Assembly (NCBI GenBank): GCA_001798185.1 | Contig: MGRM01000014.1 | Coordinates: 1-64,000, forward strand | Source: Deltaproteobacteria bacterium RIFCSPHIGHO2_02_FULL_44_16 | GTDB taxonomy: Bacteria > UBA10199 > 2-02-FULL-44-16 | Reading direction: 5' to 3' | DNA: 64,000 nt | Shown: piece by piece, positions 8,496-17,419 of the stretch | How positions within the stretch are numbered: position 1 is the stretch's first letter | How the letters are laid out: each line of letters begins with the position of its first letter | The notes under the pieces: generated by a model | Database searches by the model: none | What the model was told of the DNA's origin: nothing | Seen by the model: the letters and a program-made list of their open reading frames with translations, nothing else | Translations under genes and position numbers: made by a program

Positions 8496-8613
8496 AACAT
8501 TTCGTTGTTGCGGGTCCTGTCACCTCCGCCGTTCCACCTCCCCGCTGGCGCGGGGCGCCCCTGGGATCCAGCGTCGGCGACACCCGGACTATGTGGATTT
8601 TAAAATGACTTCT
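8482..8613 (+). repeat. P1 palindromic element, copy 1
   Basis: The outer arms AGAAGTCATTTTAAAA (8482-8497) and TTTTAAAATGACTTCT (8598-8613) are perfect 16-base inverted repeats. The GC-rich core between them begins GCGGGTCCTGTCACCTCCGC, contains the hairpin CCCCGCTGGCGCGGGG and ends GGCGACACCCG. The left arm holds the stop of the LolB-like gene, and the right arm holds the start ATG of the peptide-binding protein. Core subtype A, shared with copies 4, 5 and 7. Confidence 0.9.
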
Positions 8614-10188
8614 AAAATTTTTTTCACGCTGCTGTTTCTGTTATTAACAAGTTGCACCTATCGACTGGAGCGGGATGCTCGTGAATTGGTGATGCATCTT
8701 GCCGCAGAGCCTGCAACGCTCAATCTTCTCACGTATTCGGATCATTATGGTGCTCAAGTTTTAGGCAATATCTATGAACGTTTGATCGACGTGGATGCAA
8801 AAACGCTTACGTTTACTCCAAAACTTGCGACGCATTGGGAAATTTCAGCAGACGGCAAAACGATTACCTTTTTTCTCCGTGAGAATATTCGTTGGCACGA
8901 CGGATTTCCTTTTACGGCAGACGATGTGATATTTACATTTGAGCGTATTCTCGATCCCGCAGTGGATGCTCCACGCCTTCGTCAGCAATATCTCGATGTC
9001 GAAAAGTTGGAGAAGATTAACGACTATACTATTCAGTTTCATTATAAACGTCCCTATTTTGGCGCTTTTTTTACGGCAGGAGCACTTCCTGTTCTTCCGA
9101 AGCATGTTTTTAAAGCTGGCGAAAATTTTAATGCACATGAAATTGGGCGTAGTCCCATAGGAACAGGGCCTTATCGTTTTGTGTCGTGGGAGAAAGGACG
9201 ATCACTGCGTCTTGTGCGTCACGAGGAATATTGGGATCATAAACCACAAATCAAAGGAATCGTTTTTAATATTATTCCCAATGGCACCGTTGCATTTCAA
9301 TTCTTGAAAAAGGGAGGACTCGATCTTTTTGAACTCTCTCCGATGCAATGGGAAAAGCAGAGCTCGAGTCATTCTTTTCAAGAGCGTTTTCGTAAGTATC
9401 ACTATTTCCCTCCTAATTTTTCTTTTATTGCATGGAATATGAGGCGGCCTCTTTTTGCGGATAAACGTGTGAGGCAAGCGATGACCATGCTTCTCGATCG
9501 TTCTTCCATTATCGAGAAACAACTTGGTGGCTTAGGGAAGATAGTGACCGGAAGTGCCTATCCTCTCAGCAAAGATTACGATACTTCGATTGAACCTCTT
9601 CCATATAACCCTGAAAGGGCAATAGCTCTTTTGCGCGAAGCGGGATTTGATGATCACGATGGAGATGGACTGCTCGATCGAGAGGGAGTTGTTTTTGAAT
9701 TTACCTATCTCTATCCAAATAACTCGAACTTTGGGAAAAAAATTGGATTGCTTCTGCAACGGCAGCTGCAAAATGTCGGCATTCGAATGCATCTCGAACA
9801 ATTAGAATGGGCGACACTTCTTTCTCGTATGCAAAAGCGTGACTTCGATGCATTATCGCTCTCATGGATTCCTCCACTTCAGGCCGATCCGTTTCAACTT
9901 TGGCATTCTTCACAAGCAGATCGAGGTTCCAATATTTCGGGATTTCGACATGCAGAAGTGGATCGTCTCTTGGAAGAGGGAAGAACTCTTTTTGATGAAG
10001 ACGAGAGAGCCAAAAGATATCAAAAGGTGCATCGTTTGCTTTATGAGGAACAACCCGTGCTTTTTTTATTTCAGATGCCGACGCTTGCTGCTGTCAGTAA
10101 GAGATTTGAAAATGTTCAAGCATATCCTTTAGGGCTGAAGCCTCGAGAGTGGACAATTGAGAGTACCGCAATGCTGAAAGCATGGTGA
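8605..10188 (+). CDS. peptide ABC transporter substrate-binding lipoprotein (family 5)
   Basis: The 527-residue protein starts with a lipoprotein signal (FFTLLFLLLTSC) and matches DppA/OppA: ATHWEISADGKTITFFLREN, WHDGFPFTADDVIFTFERI and RSPIGTGPYRFVSWEKG are hallmark stretches of SBP_bac_5. It should capture oligopeptides outside the inner membrane for the permeases that follow. Start ATG 8605 gives the signal peptide at once; it lies in the right arm of P1 copy 1, and the open frame continues upstream through the element to 8473, giving an Arg-rich extension that is probably not used. First gene of a five-gene transporter operon. Confidence 0.93.
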   Translation: MTSKIFFTLLFLLLTSCTYRLERDARELVMHLAAEPATLNLLTYSDHYGAQVLGNIYERLIDVDAKTLTFTPKLATHWEISADGKTITFFLRENIRWHDGFPFTADDVIFTFERILDPAVDAPRLRQQYLDVEKLEKINDYTIQFHYKRPYFGAFFTAGALPVLPKHVFKAGENFNAHEIGRSPIGTGPYRFVSWEKGRSLRLVRHEEYWDHKPQIKGIVFNIIPNGTVAFQFLKKGGLDLFELSPMQWEKQSSSHSFQERFRKYHYFPPNFSFIAWNMRRPLFADKRVRQAMTMLLDRSSIIEKQLGGLGKIVTGSAYPLSKDYDTSIEPLPYNPERAIALLREAGFDDHDGDGLLDREGVVFEFTYLYPNNSNFGKKIGLLLQRQLQNVGIRMHLEQLEWATLLSRMQKRDFDALSLSWIPPLQADPFQLWHSSQADRGSNISGFRHAEVDRLLEEGRTLFDEDERAKRYQKVHRLLYEEQPVLFLFQMPTLAAVSKRFENVQAYPLGLKPREWTIESTAMLKAW

Positions 10189-11201
10189 TGATGAAACAAT
10201 ATGTGCTCAAACGTTTTTTTCTTCTTCTTCCCACGTTTTTGGGGATTACCGGTTTGACCTTTTTCATGCTTCAGCTTGCGCCAGGAGATCCAGCTGCATT
10301 AAAAGCACAATCTTTCACAGAGCTTCTTGCTGACCCACAACAAACGGAAGCAGTTGTGACCGAAACACAAAAACTTTATGGTTTGGAGAAACCTCTCTCT
10401 CTCCAATATCTGTTATGGCTCAAACGTATTGTGCTCTTTGATTTTGGTGAATCCTATCGTGATCATCGACCGGTGATGGCAAAAATTGCCGAAGCGCTTC
10501 CGATCACACTTCTTTTAAATGCTCTGACCCTTCTCGTTATCTTTGTGATTGCGTTTCCACTTGGCGCTTATAATGCGCTAAAACCCAACTCTTTTCATGA
10601 TCGGGTTTCCGCTCTCTTTCTATTTCTTCTCTATTCGCTTCCAAGTTTTTGGTTTGCGCTTTTACTGATCGTCCTTTTTGCGGGAGGAGATTATCTCAAT
10701 CTTTTTCCGCTTATCGGGATTTTTTCTGACGGAGCAGAGAGACTCCCTTGGTATGGACGTATTGGGAATCTCTTGTGGCATCTCATCCTCCCGGTCATCG
10801 TATTAAGTGTGGCGAATATCGCTTTTCTTTCGCGATTTGTTCGCGCTTCTTTAGTCGAGGTGATGAAAAAAGAATACATCCGAACTGCTTATGCAAAAGG
10901 GCTCTCGCCCTTTCAGGTCATGGTGAAACATGCATTCAAAAATGCGCTTCTTCCCTTGGTCACGTTGTTTGGGAGTCTTCTTCCCGCTCTTTTGAGTGGA
11001 AGCGTGATTGTGGAACAGATTTTTTCGATTCCCGGAATGGGCCGTCTCAGTTTTGAATCGGTTTTAGCTCGTGATTATCCCGTTATCATGGGGATTACCG
11101 TGATGACCGCAACGCTCATGCTCATCAGTTATTTTGTGACCGATATTGTCTATGGATTTTTAGATCCTCGTCTTCGTCTGCATGAAAGGAGAGGATTGTG
11201 A
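10182..11201 (+). CDS. peptide ABC transporter permease, DppB/OppB type
   Basis: This is a six-helix inner membrane permease of 339 residues, with LTFFMLQLAPGDPAAL near the start and the EAA loop YIRTAYAKGLSPFQVMVKHAFKNAL that docks on the ATPases. It forms the translocation pore with the DppC-type partner encoded next. Start candidates ATG 10182, GTG 10185 and ATG 10188/10191 all overlap or follow the binding-protein stop; none has a strong ribosome site, so coupling is likely. Confidence 0.93.
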   Translation: MVMMKQYVLKRFFLLLPTFLGITGLTFFMLQLAPGDPAALKAQSFTELLADPQQTEAVVTETQKLYGLEKPLSLQYLLWLKRIVLFDFGESYRDHRPVMAKIAEALPITLLLNALTLLVIFVIAFPLGAYNALKPNSFHDRVSALFLFLLYSLPSFWFALLLIVLFAGGDYLNLFPLIGIFSDGAERLPWYGRIGNLLWHLILPVIVLSVANIAFLSRFVRASLVEVMKKEYIRTAYAKGLSPFQVMVKHAFKNALLPLVTLFGSLLPALLSGSVIVEQIFSIPGMGRLSFESVLARDYPVIMGITVMTATLMLISYFVTDIVYGFLDPRLRLHERRGL

Positions 11202-12007
11202 AAGTCTCTGTGATCATTCTTCTTCTGATGACTCTCACGGCTCTTGCAGCCCCTTTTTTAGCCAATGATCGCTCTTTTTCATCGTTGCTTTCTCCTCCGA
11301 TTCCTTACCATCCCAATTCAACCGATAGCGACGCCATCTTGACCCCTCCGAATCGTTCTCATCTTCTCGGGACCGACGACATTGGTCGCGATGTCCTGGC
11401 ACAGCTCATTTGGGGAACACGCATCTCTCTTTCGGTGGGGCTTGTCGCGATGTCTATTGCACTGACTCTCGGCATTTTTCTCGGAGGAATCGCCGGTTAC
11501 TTTGGAGGAATATGGGATCTTCTGATTTCCCGTTTGATCGAGATTTTTTCTTGTTTTCCGACGTTTTTTTTCATCTTAGCACTTCTCTCCTTTGTCGGTC
11601 CTTCACTTTTGAATCTCATGATCGTGATTGGCGGGACCAGTTGGCCAGGCATTGCGCGGCTTGTGCGAGCTGAATTTTTCCGTTTGCGGGAAGAAGAGTT
11701 TGTGAAAGCAGCTTCTGCGCTTGGAGCGGGATCTTTTCGTATTCTTTTTCGTCATCTGCTTCCAAATATTGTTCGACCTCTTGTGGTCATTGCGAGTTTT
11801 GGAATTGCCGCTGCTATTTTGGGTGAAGCTTCACTCTCTTTTTTGGGGTTTGGTGTTCGTCCTGAAGATCCGAGTTGGGGATCGCTCCTTGCAAGTGGAG
11901 AAGCGTATTGGGATGTTGCGTGGTGGTTGACTTTGGCTCCAGGCTCTGCGATTTTTTTAACGGTGACGGCATTTAACCTTCTTGGCGAAAGTTTTCGCAA
12001 TCGATAG
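11198..12007 (+). CDS. peptide ABC transporter permease, DppC/OppC type
   Basis: The 269-residue inner-membrane permease has the DppC hallmarks HLLGTDDIGRDVLAQLIWG and the EAA loop FVKAASALGAGSFRILFRHL. GTG 11198 follows AGGAGAGG and overlaps the preceding stop. It lacks the longer cytoplasmic N-terminal segment of many OppC proteins, which is ordinary variation. It pairs with the DppB-type permease. Confidence 0.93.
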   Translation: MKVSVIILLLMTLTALAAPFLANDRSFSSLLSPPIPYHPNSTDSDAILTPPNRSHLLGTDDIGRDVLAQLIWGTRISLSVGLVAMSIALTLGIFLGGIAGYFGGIWDLLISRLIEIFSCFPTFFFILALLSFVGPSLLNLMIVIGGTSWPGIARLVRAEFFRLREEEFVKAASALGAGSFRILFRHLLPNIVRPLVVIASFGIAAAILGEASLSFLGFGVRPEDPSWGSLLASGEAYWDVAWWLTLAPGSAIFLTVTAFNLLGESFRNR

Positions 12008-12013
12008 GATTCC

Positions 12014-12991
12014 ATGTCTTTATTAGAAGTGAAACATCTCGAGACACATTTTTATCACGAAAAATCGGTGATCAAGGCTGTCGATGGCGTCTCACTTTAT
12101 TTAGCCAAAGGGGAAGCTGTCGGTATTGTCGGCGAAAGTGGTTGTGGAAAAAGTGTTTTTGCCCACTCTCTTTTGCGGTTAATCCCTTCTTCTCATGGCC
12201 GCATTGTGGGAGGAGCGATTATGTATCATCTTCCTCATCAACCAAATCCGATCGATTTGATGAAACTTCCGGAAGAAAAGATGCGTTCGTTGCGGGGAAA
12301 AAGAATGGCCATGATTTTTCAAGAGCCGATGACATCGCTCAATCCACTCTCTACGATTGGAGATCAAATTGCAGAGGCGATCGCTCTTCATGAAGGCGGG
12401 AGTCGTGCGGTGATTCGCGATCGTACGCTTGAAATGTTACAGCTTGTGGGGATTCCCGTTCCAGAGAAACGGATTGATGCTTTTCCGCATGAACTCTCGG
12501 GTGGAATGCGTCAGCGAGCCATGATTGCGATGGCGCTTTCGTGTAAGCCTGACATTCTGATTGCAGATGAACCGACCACAGCGCTTGATGTGACGATTCA
12601 AGCTCAAATTTTGGAACTTCTCGCAAAGCTTCGTGAACAATTGGGAATGGCGCTGCTTCTGATTACGCATGACTTAGGAGTTGTGGCTGAAGTCGCGCAT
12701 CGCGTGATGGTGATGTATGCGGGAAAATGTGTTGAAGAAGGGACGGTGCAAGAAATTTTTCATCACCCAAAACATCCCTATACACAGGCGCTTCTTCGAG
12801 CTCTCCCTTCTTTTGGAAAAAGAGGAGGAAAGCTTCCCACGATTCCAGGAGCTGTCCCTTCGCTCGCACATTTGCCTGAGGGATGTGCGTTTCAAGATCG
12901 CTGCCCCAAAGTACAAGAGCGATGTCGAAAAGGTGCGGTTCCTGATGATCCGTCTCATGTCGGAAGACTGGTGAGATGCTATTATGCATAA
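12014..12991 (+). CDS. peptide ABC transporter ATPase, DppD/OppD type
   Basis: The 325-residue nucleotide-binding subunit has Walker A GESGCGKS, signature LSGGMRQR, Walker B ILIADEPTTALD and the OppD/DppD C-terminal domain with clustered cysteines (CAFQDRCPKVQERC), which in this family bind an Fe-S cluster or stabilise the tail. ATG 12014 has AGGA just upstream. Its stop codon lies in the left arm of P1 copy 2, which separates it from the second ATPase gene. Confidence 0.94.
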   Translation: MSLLEVKHLETHFYHEKSVIKAVDGVSLYLAKGEAVGIVGESGCGKSVFAHSLLRLIPSSHGRIVGGAIMYHLPHQPNPIDLMKLPEEKMRSLRGKRMAMIFQEPMTSLNPLSTIGDQIAEAIALHEGGSRAVIRDRTLEMLQLVGIPVPEKRIDAFPHELSGGMRQRAMIAMALSCKPDILIADEPTTALDVTIQAQILELLAKLREQLGMALLLITHDLGVVAEVAHRVMVMYAGKCVEEGTVQEIFHHPKHPYTQALLRALPSFGKRGGKLPTIPGAVPSLAHLPEGCAFQDRCPKVQERCRKGAVPDDPSHVGRLVRCYYA

Positions 12992-13129
12992 AGCTTATTT
13001 TCAAAAGTATTTATTGTCTGCGGGTCCTGCCGCCTGCGGCATTCCGGAAGTTTTGCTGATACGCAATAACTTCCGAAATAGCCTCCGGCGTCACCCGCAG
13101 TTAATTATCTCTTTTGAAATAAATTTTAT
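12988..13129 (+). repeat. P1 palindromic element, copy 2
   Basis: Imperfect inverted arms (ATAAAGCTTATTTTCAAAAG at 12988-13007, CTTTTGAAATAAATTTTAT at 13111-13129) surround a subtype B core: CTGCGGGTCCTGCCGCCTGC ... GGCGTCACCCGCAG with an internal CCGGAAGTTTT / AACTTCCG hairpin. The left arm contains the stop codon of the first ATPase gene. The element ends before the ribosome site AAAAGGA of the second, so the operon is interrupted but no protein is. Confidence 0.85.
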
Positions 13130-13141
13130 GAAAAGGATTTT

Positions 13142-14140
13142 ATGTCAGACATTTTAGTTGAACTGAAAGATGTCGTGAAACATTTTCCGGTGAAGCGCGG
13201 ATTTTTTGAGCGACATGCTGCTCATGTTCATGCGGTGAATGGCGTCTCTTTGCGCATACGAAAAGGCGAGACCCTTGGCCTTGTCGGGGAGAGTGGTTGT
13301 GGGAAATCGACGCTTGGGCTTCTGCTGTTACGTCTTTTAAAACTCGATAGCGGACAGATTTTTTTTGAAGGAGAGGAAATTACGCATCTTCCAGAATCGA
13401 AGATGCGACCTCTGCGTCGGCAAATTCAGGTCGTCTTTCAAGATCCGTATGCATCGCTCAATCCCAGAATGAAGGTCAGCGCTCTTCTTGAAGAACCGCT
13501 GATCATTCATCGAGTCGGAAATAAAAAAGAGCGTTTAGATCGCGTTGATGAATTACTTTCTCTGGTCGGTCTCTCTTCTGACGCCAAAGAAAAATATCCT
13601 CACGAGTTTTCGGGAGGTCAGCGTCAACGGGTCTGTATCGCGCGAGCGCTCGCACTCAAACCGAAATTAATCATTGCCGATGAACCTGTCTCAGCGCTTG
13701 ATGTTTCTATTCGAGGACAAATTGTAAATCTGTTGATGGAGCTTCAAGAGAAACTCGGTCTTTCGTTGCTACTTATTTCTCATGATTTGACGGTGGTGCA
13801 GCACATGAGTCATCGCATTGCGGTGATGTATTTAGGAAAAATGATGGAACTTTTTCCTTCTGATCAGATGTCCATGGTTCGTCATCCCTATACGCAAGCA
13901 TTAATATCGGCGATTCCGATTCCAGAGCCGGGAGCCAAGAAAAAGAGACTTGTGCTTGCAGGAGATGTCCCATCTCCCATTTCACCCCCGTCTGGCTGCC
14001 CTTTTCATCCGCGTTGTCCTTATGCGGAACATCAATGCAAAGTGAATGTCCCTGCATTGCTCCTCAAAAACAGAGAAACATTGGCTGCATGTCATCTTTA
14101 TGACACTATCCCTCTTTTGAAGATGGGAGGAGAAGTATGA
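13142..14140 (+). CDS. peptide ABC transporter ATPase, DppF/OppF type
   Basis: The 332-residue nucleotide-binding subunit has Walker A GESGCGKST, signature FSGGQRQR, Walker B LIIADEPVSALD and the C-terminal Cys motif CPFHPRCPYAEHQC. With the DppD-type partner it powers uptake. ATG 13142 is preceded by AAAAGGA. P1 copy 2 lies between the two ATPase genes and could form a strong hairpin in the operon mRNA, perhaps altering the ratio of the two subunits (inference). Confidence 0.94.
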   Translation: MSDILVELKDVVKHFPVKRGFFERHAAHVHAVNGVSLRIRKGETLGLVGESGCGKSTLGLLLLRLLKLDSGQIFFEGEEITHLPESKMRPLRRQIQVVFQDPYASLNPRMKVSALLEEPLIIHRVGNKKERLDRVDELLSLVGLSSDAKEKYPHEFSGGQRQRVCIARALALKPKLIIADEPVSALDVSIRGQIVNLLMELQEKLGLSLLLISHDLTVVQHMSHRIAVMYLGKMMELFPSDQMSMVRHPYTQALISAIPIPEPGAKKKRLVLAGDVPSPISPPSGCPFHPRCPYAEHQCKVNVPALLLKNRETLAACHLYDTIPLLKMGGEV

Positions 14141-14640
14141 AAAAAATTCTGATCTGGTTTTTTATTTCCTTTTTTCTTTTGTCCGCAGGCCAGGTTGAAG
14201 CAAAAAAACAACCAAAAACAGTGCGCGCAGAGGGAGGGACTTCGATTGAAGGTTTTGGTTTTGCGATTGATGCCAGTTATGAGAAAAAACTCGATAAGCT
14301 CATCCCGGGTTATCGCATTTTAAATGTCGCTATCGTGAATAATTCTTTTCAGATTCTTTTCATGAATCCTGATAAAGATCGATGGTCTCTCAAAACAAAA
14401 GCAGGGAAAAAATTTGGAACGATCGTCAATTTATCCAAAGAAGATCCTAAAGCATGGGAACAAATTCCAAAGAGGGTGAAAAATCATCTTTCTTATCCCC
14501 TGGCTATTCCTATTGGCGCTCATCTTGCCTTTGATCTGTTTGTTCCGGAAAAAGTCCCTCTTGAAAAGATGCGTGAACTGGAAGTCGTCATGGAGTCTCT
14601 AGGAACGACCTTCCGAATAGAAGTATCCCCCTCTTCTTAA
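14137..14640 (+). CDS. exported protein of unknown function, last gene of the peptide transporter operon
   Basis: The 167-residue protein has a signal peptide ending around SAGQVEA and no lipobox. The mature part is short, with beta-strand-like stretches (RILNVAIVNNSFQILFM) that could be an immunoglobulin-like fold. ATG 14137 overlaps the ATPase stop (ATGA), so it is translated with the transporter. I recognise no family; a periplasmic accessory role is inference from position. Confidence 0.7.
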   Translation: MKKILIWFFISFFLLSAGQVEAKKQPKTVRAEGGTSIEGFGFAIDASYEKKLDKLIPGYRILNVAIVNNSFQILFMNPDKDRWSLKTKAGKKFGTIVNLSKEDPKAWEQIPKRVKNHLSYPLAIPIGAHLAFDLFVPEKVPLEKMRELEVVMESLGTTFRIEVSPSS

Positions 14641-14845
14641 ATTCTCTCTCTGAAATTTCTTATTGCGAGAAAGAACACCGACCTTAGCTCTAGAAGCCTT
14701 TTTCTCCTTTTTCTCAAAATGAAAAATTTTTCTCCCACTTTTTTGGGTGAAAACAGACCCTTTGGGTCTATTCTGGGTAATAAAAAACACATATATAAAT
14801 ATTTGATTTTATTTATTTTTATCTGAAAACGTAAAATAAAACACA

Positions 14846-14861
14846 TGGCATGTTCCTTGCT
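14846..14861 (+). promoter_or_regulatory. sigma-54 type promoter
   Basis: TGGCATGTTCCTTGCT matches the -24/-12 consensus TGGCACGNNNNTTGCW at all but one defined position, with the GG and GC dinucleotides at the required 10-base separation. It lies 35 bases before the ATG of the M30-like peptidase gene, in an otherwise AT-rich 255-base gap that also has a small hairpin (AGACCCTTTGGGTCT, 14756-14770). Transcription from it would need RpoN and an enhancer-binding activator, neither of which is in this window. Confidence 0.6.
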
Positions 14862-14896
14862 CTTTTGATGCTCAAGTAGCGCAAAAGGGAGCATGC

Positions 14897-16543
14897 ATGA
14901 GGGGGACGTGGAAAACATATCTGATGGCTTCGTTGGGAATAATACTTCTCAGCGCAGGTTGCGGAGGGGCGGGAAGCCCTTCTGCAAGTGTCAGTGGTTC
15001 TGGAAGATCTGGCGGTTCAGCGATCGGCATTCAAGGGGGAGTCGGTATCAGTAATTCCGTGAAATCTCCTTCTGAAATGAATGTCGGAGATCTCATGGGA
15101 ATCGAATTCCAAGGTGCTGACGAAATGAATATTGATTTTGAAGGGGCAGATCCAGATGCTGAATATATCCTTATTGTGGGATCTGCAAATGCTGGAGGAT
15201 TTGGAACCGCAATGCAGGTCACCAATGATATCAATAGTCTTCTTCCAAATCTTGCGTATGACGAAGAAAATGTGGATCAAGGAAATCTTTTATTTAAATC
15301 AGCTTCGTTGAATTCAAATGATGTGACCGAGAACTTTCATAATCAGCTTCGTGAAGCAGAGCTTGACGTTGCTGAAGAAGATTTCTCTTTTTCAAAAGCC
15401 TCAATGACCTCGAAGGGAGTTTCGAAATCAGTCGCGCTTGGAGAGGTTGATACCTTCCAAGTACTTTCGAGCATTAGTTCTGTTTCCAGTTTTGTCGACG
15501 TTGATTCTCGACTTGAATGTTTAGGTGAGCGCATTGCGGTGTATGTGGATACTCGAGTTTCAGATGATGTTTTGAGTGCTCAAGATATTGAAAAATTATG
15601 TGCCATGTATGATCGAGCGGCAGGGATCGAAGATGAAATTTTAGGCGCATCCCCTGATGTGGATGGAGATGGAGTGGTTCATGCTCATATTACCTATGCG
15701 GTCAATAGTCTTGGCGCACATGCTGGAGGCATTGTGACGGGATATTTCTGGGCGGGCCACCGTGATCGTGAAGTGGTGCATCTTGTAGCCCCAGATCCAA
15801 ACGGAAGTTATGGCCCTGCCGTGTCAAAAGAGATGGCGCTGAATAATTTTCTCCCCGCTGTTTTTCCTCATGAACTTCAACATCTCAAAAATTATTATCA
15901 ACGTGTGGGTGTCCAAGGAGTATCGCCAGATGAAGCGTGGAAGAATGAAGGTTTGTCACACTTATTCGAAGATGTGGTCGGTTGGAACATGGAAAACTAT
16001 TCTCGATATGATCTTGCACTTTCAAGTCCTTCATCCACGAAAGTCGTTGCGGGAAGTTCGCCGAATCTTTTGGAGCGAGGCGCTTCCTATCTTTTCTTGC
16101 GCTTCCTGTATGAACAATCGGAAAACCCAAATGAATTTTTACGCAATATGGTTCGGTCGGAGTTAAGTGGAGTGGAAGCGGTGCAAGAAGCATTTGATGG
16201 CCCAGATGATTTTAATCAATTTTCTGAATTTTTTGGACGTTGGACAGTGGCAGTCGCGATGACCAATCGCGGGGTGACGGCTGATAGTCGTTATACCTAT
16301 AAGGCACGGACCTTGAACGCAGAAACACAAACATGGCAGGGAGTCTGTCTCATTTGCGAACCGGATGATGGACGAGGGACGGTGCTCGAAGGTGTTTATA
16401 TGTCTGAATACGATGGATTCAATGCGACGAATATTAAAGCTTCCGCTGCAAAATATTATCAAGTGAGCGAGGCTCCTTCTGAAATTACACTCAAAGGAAC
16501 TCATGATGGTGGGAACTTCGGTGTTTTAATTCGCACGAAGTAG
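14897..16543 (+). CDS. secreted lipoprotein metallopeptidase, M30 hyicolysin-like
   Basis: The 548-residue protein has a lipoprotein signal (LGIILLSAGC), a Gly/Ser-rich linker, and a catalytic region with HELQH at about residue 325, followed by NEGLSHLFEDVVG. This is the zinc-binding arrangement of the M30 hyicolysin group (HExxH plus a downstream Glu). AAGGGAG precedes ATG 14897. It should degrade proteins at the cell surface or outside the cell. The sigma-54 promoter directly upstream points to controlled, condition-dependent expression. Confidence 0.75.
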   Translation: MRGTWKTYLMASLGIILLSAGCGGAGSPSASVSGSGRSGGSAIGIQGGVGISNSVKSPSEMNVGDLMGIEFQGADEMNIDFEGADPDAEYILIVGSANAGGFGTAMQVTNDINSLLPNLAYDEENVDQGNLLFKSASLNSNDVTENFHNQLREAELDVAEEDFSFSKASMTSKGVSKSVALGEVDTFQVLSSISSVSSFVDVDSRLECLGERIAVYVDTRVSDDVLSAQDIEKLCAMYDRAAGIEDEILGASPDVDGDGVVHAHITYAVNSLGAHAGGIVTGYFWAGHRDREVVHLVAPDPNGSYGPAVSKEMALNNFLPAVFPHELQHLKNYYQRVGVQGVSPDEAWKNEGLSHLFEDVVGWNMENYSRYDLALSSPSSTKVVAGSSPNLLERGASYLFLRFLYEQSENPNEFLRNMVRSELSGVEAVQEAFDGPDDFNQFSEFFGRWTVAVAMTNRGVTADSRYTYKARTLNAETQTWQGVCLICEPDDGRGTVLEGVYMSEYDGFNATNIKASAAKYYQVSEAPSEITLKGTHDGGNFGVLIRTK

Positions 16544-16561
16544 ATATTTTCTGAAAATGCT

Positions 16562-16587
16562 TCACCCTTCGACAGGCTCAGGGTGAG
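16562..16587. repeat. short REP, 'CACCCTTCGACAGGCTCAGGGTG' type
   Basis: An imperfect palindrome typical of a very common dispersed repeat (CCTTCGACAGGCTCAGG). A relative is at 63517-63542 (CATCCTTCGACAAGCTCAGGATG). It lies between the peptidase and lgt genes, and an upstream in-frame extension of lgt reads through its edge. Confidence 0.75.
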
Positions 16588-16630
16588 CGGAAGGGTTTAC
16601 TTTTCTTTCTTCATTTCATATACAAATCCA

Positions 16631-17419
16631 ATGCATCCGGTCTTGTTTGAAATTCCTTTTTTTGGCGGCATTCCTGTTTTCTCGTATGGTGTCCTTGTGG
16701 CTACCGGATTTCTCGTTGGAAGTTTTTGGGTAAAGCGAGAAGCCATGCGTGTTGGCATCAGCCCTGAAAGGGCGATGGATCTTCTTTTTTATATTATCAT
16801 TGCAGCTCTCGTCGGTTCGCGTGTGCTTCATATTTTGGTCTCTGATCTCGATCGTGTTCTTGAAAATCCGCTTCTTCTTTTTAAAGTGTGGGAAGGGGGT
16901 CTTGTTTTCTATGGTGGTCTCATTGGCGCACTGCTCGTTTCCATCTGGTATGTTCGCAAATATCGACTTCCTTGGCTTATTTACTTCGATGTCTTCGCTC
17001 CTGCCATTCCACTTGGACACGCCATCGGGCGTCTTGGATGTTTGATGGCCGGATGCTGTTATGGGAAAGTGGTTCAAGGAAATCCCTGGTATGCTCTCGT
17101 TTTTCCCGAGACGGGAAGATCATTTGCACCAGCAGGAATTCCTCTCTATCCAACGCAATTGATGGAATCTGCAGCAGAGCTTCTCGTCTTTGTGATTTTA
17201 TTTTTTCTACGGCGGCGTAAAAAATTTAATGGTCAACTCATGGCCACCTATTTAATGCTCTACGCTGTTGTCCGTTCGACGATTGAGTTTTTTCGTGGCG
17301 ACATTGAGCGAGGTTTTATTATTGATCCTTGGCTTTCCACATCGCAGGGCATTGGTATCGTGATGTTTTTAGCGGGACTCTCAATGTATCTCTGGCAATG
17401 GAGAAAGAAGGCTGCATGA
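16631..17419 (+). CDS. lgt: prolipoprotein diacylglyceryl transferase (first of two)
   Basis: The 262-residue multi-pass membrane protein carries Lgt motifs: IPVFSYGVLVATGF at the N-terminus, GGLVFYGGLIGA, the signature GRLGCLMAGCCYGK with the catalytic-site Arg, and the late Arg in EFFRGDIERG. It transfers diacylglycerol to the lipobox Cys of prelipoproteins, many of which are encoded nearby. ATG 16631 gives the usual N-terminus; an upstream in-frame ATG (16583) would read part of a REP sequence. The Cys-rich form GCxxAGCCYG replaces the E. coli GNFxN form. Confidence 0.9.
   Translation: MHPVLFEIPFFGGIPVFSYGVLVATGFLVGSFWVKREAMRVGISPERAMDLLFYIIIAALVGSRVLHILVSDLDRVLENPLLLFKVWEGGLVFYGGLIGALLVSIWYVRKYRLPWLIYFDVFAPAIPLGHAIGRLGCLMAGCCYGKVVQGNPWYALVFPETGRSFAPAGIPLYPTQLMESAAELLVFVILFFLRRRKKFNGQLMATYLMLYAVVRSTIEFFRGDIERGFIIDPWLSTSQGIGIVMFLAGLSMYLWQWRKKAA

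Noticed and set aside
8473-8604. N-terminal extension of the peptide-binding protein encoded by P1 copy 1
   Set aside because: The ATG at 8605 starts a normal lipoprotein signal peptide; the extension would bury it behind an Arg-rich stretch.
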